A stretch of 64,000 nt of DNA, taken from contig JAQXNX010000021.1 of NCBI GenBank assembly GCA_029098225.1, positions 1 to 64,000 of the forward strand, read 5' to 3'. Shown here piece after piece: positions 61,236 to 64,000 of the stretch. The first letter of the stretch is position 1, and the number at the start of each line of letters is the position of its first letter. The position numbers and the translations under genes were made by a program. The notes below the pieces were generated by a model. That model did not search any database and was not told the DNA's origin. It saw only the letters and a list, made by a program, of their open reading frames with translations. This DNA is from Spirochaetales bacterium (GTDB lineage: Bacteria > Spirochaetota > Spirochaetia > Treponematales > Treponemataceae).

Positions 61236-61997
61236 ATGGAATACGTCCGACTTGGTAAAACAGATTTATTAATCTCCCGCGTTGCTTTTGGCGCTATGAA
61301 GCTGACTGAGGCCGGTGGAGAAGAAGATGCTGCTTCACTAGTTCGTAAAGCTTATGAAGAGGGAATTAATTTTTTTGATACATCACGAAAAACTCCTGAA
61401 AGCGAAAAACTCCTTGGCGACGCACTTTATGATATCCGTAAAAATATTATTCTTTCTACAACAACAGATTCAAAATTACCTGATGATATTATTAATGATT
61501 TAGAAAACAGCCTTATGATTTTGCATACGGATAAGGTTGATTTATATCAATTCGAAACAGAAAAATTTCTTCCACTTCCTGGTGGAGAAGATAAAATTTA
61601 TGAAACCTTAGTTTCTTTAAAAGAATCTGGAAAAATTGCGCATTTTGGAATTGTTACAACTAATCTTGAGGTTGCAATTCGTGCTGTAGAAAGCGGTTAT
61701 TACGAAACAATTCAATTCCCATTTAATATGCTTTCCTCTGATTCAGTTCTGGAGCTTGTAAAGATTTGTGAAGAAAATGATGTTGGTTTTATAGCTATGC
61801 AGCCATTATGTGGCGGAGTTATAGAAAATATCCCGCTTGCATTTGGATTTATGCGTCAATATGAGAATGTAATTCCAATCTGGGGTGTAAAAACAATGCA
61901 GGAAATGGAACAAATTCTTTATTTTAACGATCATCCTCCGGTTGTAGACGAAAAATTTAAAGAGGATGCGGAAAAAATCAGATCATTCTTTAATTAA
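61236..61997 (+). CDS. aldo/keto-reductase-fold protein lacking the catalytic tetrad
   Basis: 253 residues. The fold is clear: YVRLGKTDLLISRVAFGAMK, EEGINFFDTSRKTPESEKLLG, LHTDKVDLYQFE, GKIAHFGIVTTN, GFIAMQPLCGGVI. However, of the usual Asp-Tyr-Lys-His set only the Asp remains: the Tyr position reads K/T (FDTSRKTPES), the Lys of the ATK motif is replaced (ILSTTTDS) and the His after LY is absent (DLYQFETEK). It is also shorter than a standard enzyme (about 280-330). It may be a binding or regulatory relative. AGGAT precedes the ATG. Confidence 0.75.
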   Translation: MEYVRLGKTDLLISRVAFGAMKLTEAGGEEDAASLVRKAYEEGINFFDTSRKTPESEKLLGDALYDIRKNIILSTTTDSKLPDDIINDLENSLMILHTDKVDLYQFETEKFLPLPGGEDKIYETLVSLKESGKIAHFGIVTTNLEVAIRAVESGYYETIQFPFNMLSSDSVLELVKICEENDVGFIAMQPLCGGVIENIPLAFGFMRQYENVIPIWGVKTMQEMEQILYFNDHPPVVDEKFKEDAEKIRSFFN

Positions 61998-62034
61998 ATT
62001 TATTTTTTTGAATAATTTTTGTCTGAATAAATTA

Positions 62035-63495
62035 TCAGCCGAAGAAACTTAAATCTACAGCTTCTGTTCCTTCCGGATTATCTGCGTTGAATACAGTATG
62101 TTCAGAACCAGTTGTTTCAGCTGATGGTGAAGGGGCAGGCTGTTCCGGGGCTTTAGTTTCCGGTTGTTTTTGTTCTGTTTGAACCGGAGAAGTATTATTT
62201 GCAGAAGCTGCTTCAGAAGCTTCCTGTTCTGCTTGTGCTTCTTTTATAGACTTATATTTTTCTTCAACGGCTTTCAGCATATCCTGTTTTTCATGAGGGG
62301 ATAGAACTCTAAGAATTGAAATTCCATCTTTTCCTGTTTGAACAACCTTCAAAGAACCGTCTGATTCAAATTCTGTAAGCATCTGAACTATTGGATTTTT
62401 TGGATCTTCCGGATTAGAATCAATTACTTCCGCAATTTTTCTGTTAGAAAGATAAACATAACTTCCTATAGGGTAGAGTGAAACCGCATACAGCAATGCT
62501 TTAATAACAGTCATATCATAGCTGTGATTCTTATTCTGAATAAGCTCCATAATGCTGTCAAAAGTATCTTTTGCGCTTCTGTAGCTTCTGGAAGAAGTCA
62601 TTGCTTCATAAGAGCATGCAACGCTTATAATTTTTCCCATTGAAGAAATCTGATCGCCGGTTAATTTTCGCGGATAACCCATTCCGTTTTCTTTTTCGTG
62701 GTGTTCCAGAACGCCTAATTGCATTGAAAGTGGAAAATTTAATTCCTTAGCAATTGTATAACCTAAAACTGTATGTTTAGATATCTGTGCCTTTTCTCCA
62801 GATGTTAATGGTCTGTTTGCCATATAAAGCTGAGGAGGAAGCTTTAACATTCCTATTTCGTGAATAATACAGGTAACGCCCAGTTCAACCATTTTTGAAA
62901 GAGGAGAGTGTAACTGAAGTCCAATTGCAAGGGCAAGAACAGTAGTTCTCATCGTATGAACAATAAGAAAGTTTTTTCCAGTTTCTTCAACCGAAGGATT
63001 TACTCTAAGGATATAACGTCTGTGGTCTTTAATAAAAATACAAAGTTCCTGAATGCTTTCTTCAAGATCTTCCTGATTTATTTTTTTATGAGTTGCATAA
63101 TGTGTAAAGACAGATTCAATATAATTTAAATATTCAAAATAAACTTTTTCTACCATTTCCATTCTGTCTTTATCACTGTTTCCTATAACAGTTTTCTTAG
63201 AATTTTCAATGGCTTTCTTAATAGAATCATTAATTTTTGAATCAGAATCTTCTTTATTAATTTCGGAAAGAGATGTATTTTCTGTTGCACTTAAATCTAC
63301 GGAAGAAGCAATTTCGCCGCCTAAATCTACATCACCGTCACAAAGTACACTGGAGAACTGCCATTTTTCTATGGCTTTAATCATGTCTTCATTTAAATCT
63401 GCATTTTTAGGAAGAAATAAAAAAGTACTGTCGATGTATAAATCGCCAGTAAAGGACATACCTTCTTTTAATGCGGATAATTCCAGCGTATTCAA
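62035..63495 (-). CDS. HD-GYP-type protein with degenerate metal site
   Basis: 486 residues. N-terminal DUF3391-like region (LSALKEGMSFTGDLYIDS), then a linker, and an HD-GYP domain (about 170-370) with IIHEIGMLKLP, SKHTVLGYTIAKE, LEHHEKENGMGYPRKL and ACSYEAMTSSRSYR. The first motif HDxGK reads HEIGM, so the Asp and Lys are lost, while HHE and GYP remain. It may bind rather than hydrolyse c-di-GMP. The tail (about 405-486) is Pro/Glu/Ala-rich. An AGGAGA site precedes the ATG. Confidence 0.85.
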   Translation of the reverse strand: MNTLELSALKEGMSFTGDLYIDSTFLFLPKNADLNEDMIKAIEKWQFSSVLCDGDVDLGGEIASSVDLSATENTSLSEINKEDSDSKINDSIKKAIENSKKTVIGNSDKDRMEMVEKVYFEYLNYIESVFTHYATHKKINQEDLEESIQELCIFIKDHRRYILRVNPSVEETGKNFLIVHTMRTTVLALAIGLQLHSPLSKMVELGVTCIIHEIGMLKLPPQLYMANRPLTSGEKAQISKHTVLGYTIAKELNFPLSMQLGVLEHHEKENGMGYPRKLTGDQISSMGKIISVACSYEAMTSSRSYRSAKDTFDSIMELIQNKNHSYDMTVIKALLYAVSLYPIGSYVYLSNRKIAEVIDSNPEDPKNPIVQMLTEFESDGSLKVVQTGKDGISILRVLSPHEKQDMLKAVEEKYKSIKEAQAEQEASEAASANNTSPVQTEQKQPETKAPEQPAPSPSAETTGSEHTVFNADNPEGTEAVDLSFFG

Positions 63496-63681
63496 GTTAT
63501 TCTCCTGATTTCTTATATTTTACATATTAAAAAGGCTGTAAAATAAAAAAAATTACAATTCTACCTATAATATATCGGCATAAAATATGAAAAAAAACAG
63601 TGGAAATTAAAAATATATGGATTTTTGAGAAAAAAAAACCGAAAAGTCTCACAATCTTTCCGGTTTTTCTATATAGTAAAC

Positions 63682-63855
63682 ATGGTATTAATGCTCAGGT
63701 GGCTGGATGTCAACTTTCCACCCGAAAATTATAACCAGCTTTTGCAAAACCTCACACAGTTTGCAAGCAGCTTAATTATATTATCGATAATACTTGAATC
63801 TACTTTAGTGTTTTTTTGTTTAAAAACTAAAATTTTTATTAATTACAGTTATTGA
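63682..63855 (+). CDS. possible small membrane protein
   Basis: 57 codons from ATG 63682, four bases after a TATAGT box. A hydrophobic stretch (FASSLIILSIILESTLVFF) could cross the membrane. There is no ribosome-binding site and no recognised homologue, and the low-complexity tail (KTKIFINYSY) is not protein-like. An in-frame TTG at 63625 lies inside a hairpin (AAACCG / CGGTTT, 63638-63666). Included as a weak candidate only; the 394-bp gap otherwise holds only promoter sequence. Confidence 0.25.
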   Translation: MVLMLRWLDVNFPPENYNQLLQNLTQFASSLIILSIILESTLVFFCLKTKIFINYSY

Positions 63856-63880
63856 CAGATATTTGTTTTTGCTAGATTAT
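63852..63880 (+). promoter_or_regulatory. promoter of the last, partial gene
   Basis: TTGACA (63852-63857), a 17-bp spacer and GATTAT (63875-63880), ending nine bases before ATG 63890. No ribosome-binding site. Confidence 0.6.
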
Positions 63881-63889
63881 GTTTGAAAT

Positions 63890-64000
63890 ATGGCTGATAG
63901 TAATATTACTAGAAATTATCTTGAAACATTGTCATTTAGCGAGCTTGTTGCCATTGCAGATGAATATGGTGTAGATGTTCCAGAAGATCTGGATCACCGC
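63890..64000 (+). CDS. start of an unidentified protein (SAP/Rho_N-like N-terminus)
   Basis: 37 codons up to the window edge. YLETLSFSELVAIADEYG and the following VDVPEDLDHR resemble a SAP- or Rho_N-like helix-extended-helix motif, which often binds nucleic acid. The rest is not visible. A leaderless start is likely given the promoter directly upstream. Confidence 0.55.
   Translation, partial: MADSNITRNYLETLSFSELVAIADEYGVDVPEDLDHR

Overview
The window reads as a chromosomal segment of a low-GC spirochete, most likely a gut- or rumen-type Treponema. The evidence is a FlaA flagellar sheath gene, a spiro-SPASM family gene, the TIGR03545/TIGR03546 pair, an archaeal/eukaryal-type one-subunit glycyl-tRNA synthetase, lipoproteins with relaxed lipoboxes, and AT-rich intergenic DNA with near-consensus sigma-70 promoters. 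Nothing here is a plasmid, prophage, complete insertion sequence or CRISPR array. The genus call rests on gene content only.

Layout. 1-3.8 kb: start of an unknown minus-strand gene, a histidine kinase remnant, its response regulator, valS. 3.9-7.8 kb: a lipoprotein, a stand-alone (p)ppGpp hydrolase-like HD protein, and the convergent TIGR03546-TIGR03545 pair. 8.0-10.2 kb: gapA, then a 0.6 kb tandem array of gapA 3'-end copies broken by palindromic inserts, then ssrA (tmRNA, with an unusually long 22-codon tag) whose 3' end is duplicated like an attachment-site scar. 10.2-16.1 kb: a minus-strand run with a partner-switching module (SpoIIE phosphatase, STAS, anti-sigma-like kinase), a ParB-like protein, a phosphoesterase and a TPR/Mrr-like protein. 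16.4-19.5 kb: two TPR envelope proteins. 19.5-22.9 kb: xseA-xseB-mutL. 23.0-32.3 kb: a tightly overlapping plus-strand run (spiro-SPASM, glycosyltransferase-like, SpsF/SpsG/methyltransferase triple fusion, ATP-grasp, amidase, GerMN), followed by flaA under its own promoter. This run is the best candidate for a little-described system, probably a surface or filament modification pathway. 32.4-43.0 kb: a SAS-TPR alarmone synthetase, tRNA-Glu, a JAMM-DinG fusion, plsC, a small zinc ribbon, rpsT, an HU-like gene, lnt, bactofilin, rho. 43.3-64 kb: second-messenger proteins (EAL, GAF-HD-GYP, PilZ, LacI-like-GGDEF, HD-GYP) interspersed with housekeeping genes (infC-rpmI-rplT-zapA, sppA, dus, glyS, RNA methyltransferases, a NagZ-like lipoprotein).

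Three themes cut across genes. First, several genes have a -10 box ending only 6-9 nt before the start codon and no ribosome-binding site, which suggests leaderless mRNAs. Second, GC-rich or palindromic intergenic elements, REP- or MITE-like, occur at about 1.0, 9.1-9.6, 10.05, 16.25, 38.0, 52.3 and 61.1 kb. Third, two nucleotide second-messenger systems are represented: (p)ppGpp, split into separate synthetase and hydrolase genes, and cyclic di-GMP, with synthesis, breakdown and binding proteins. Function calls come from motifs read by eye; no database search was run.
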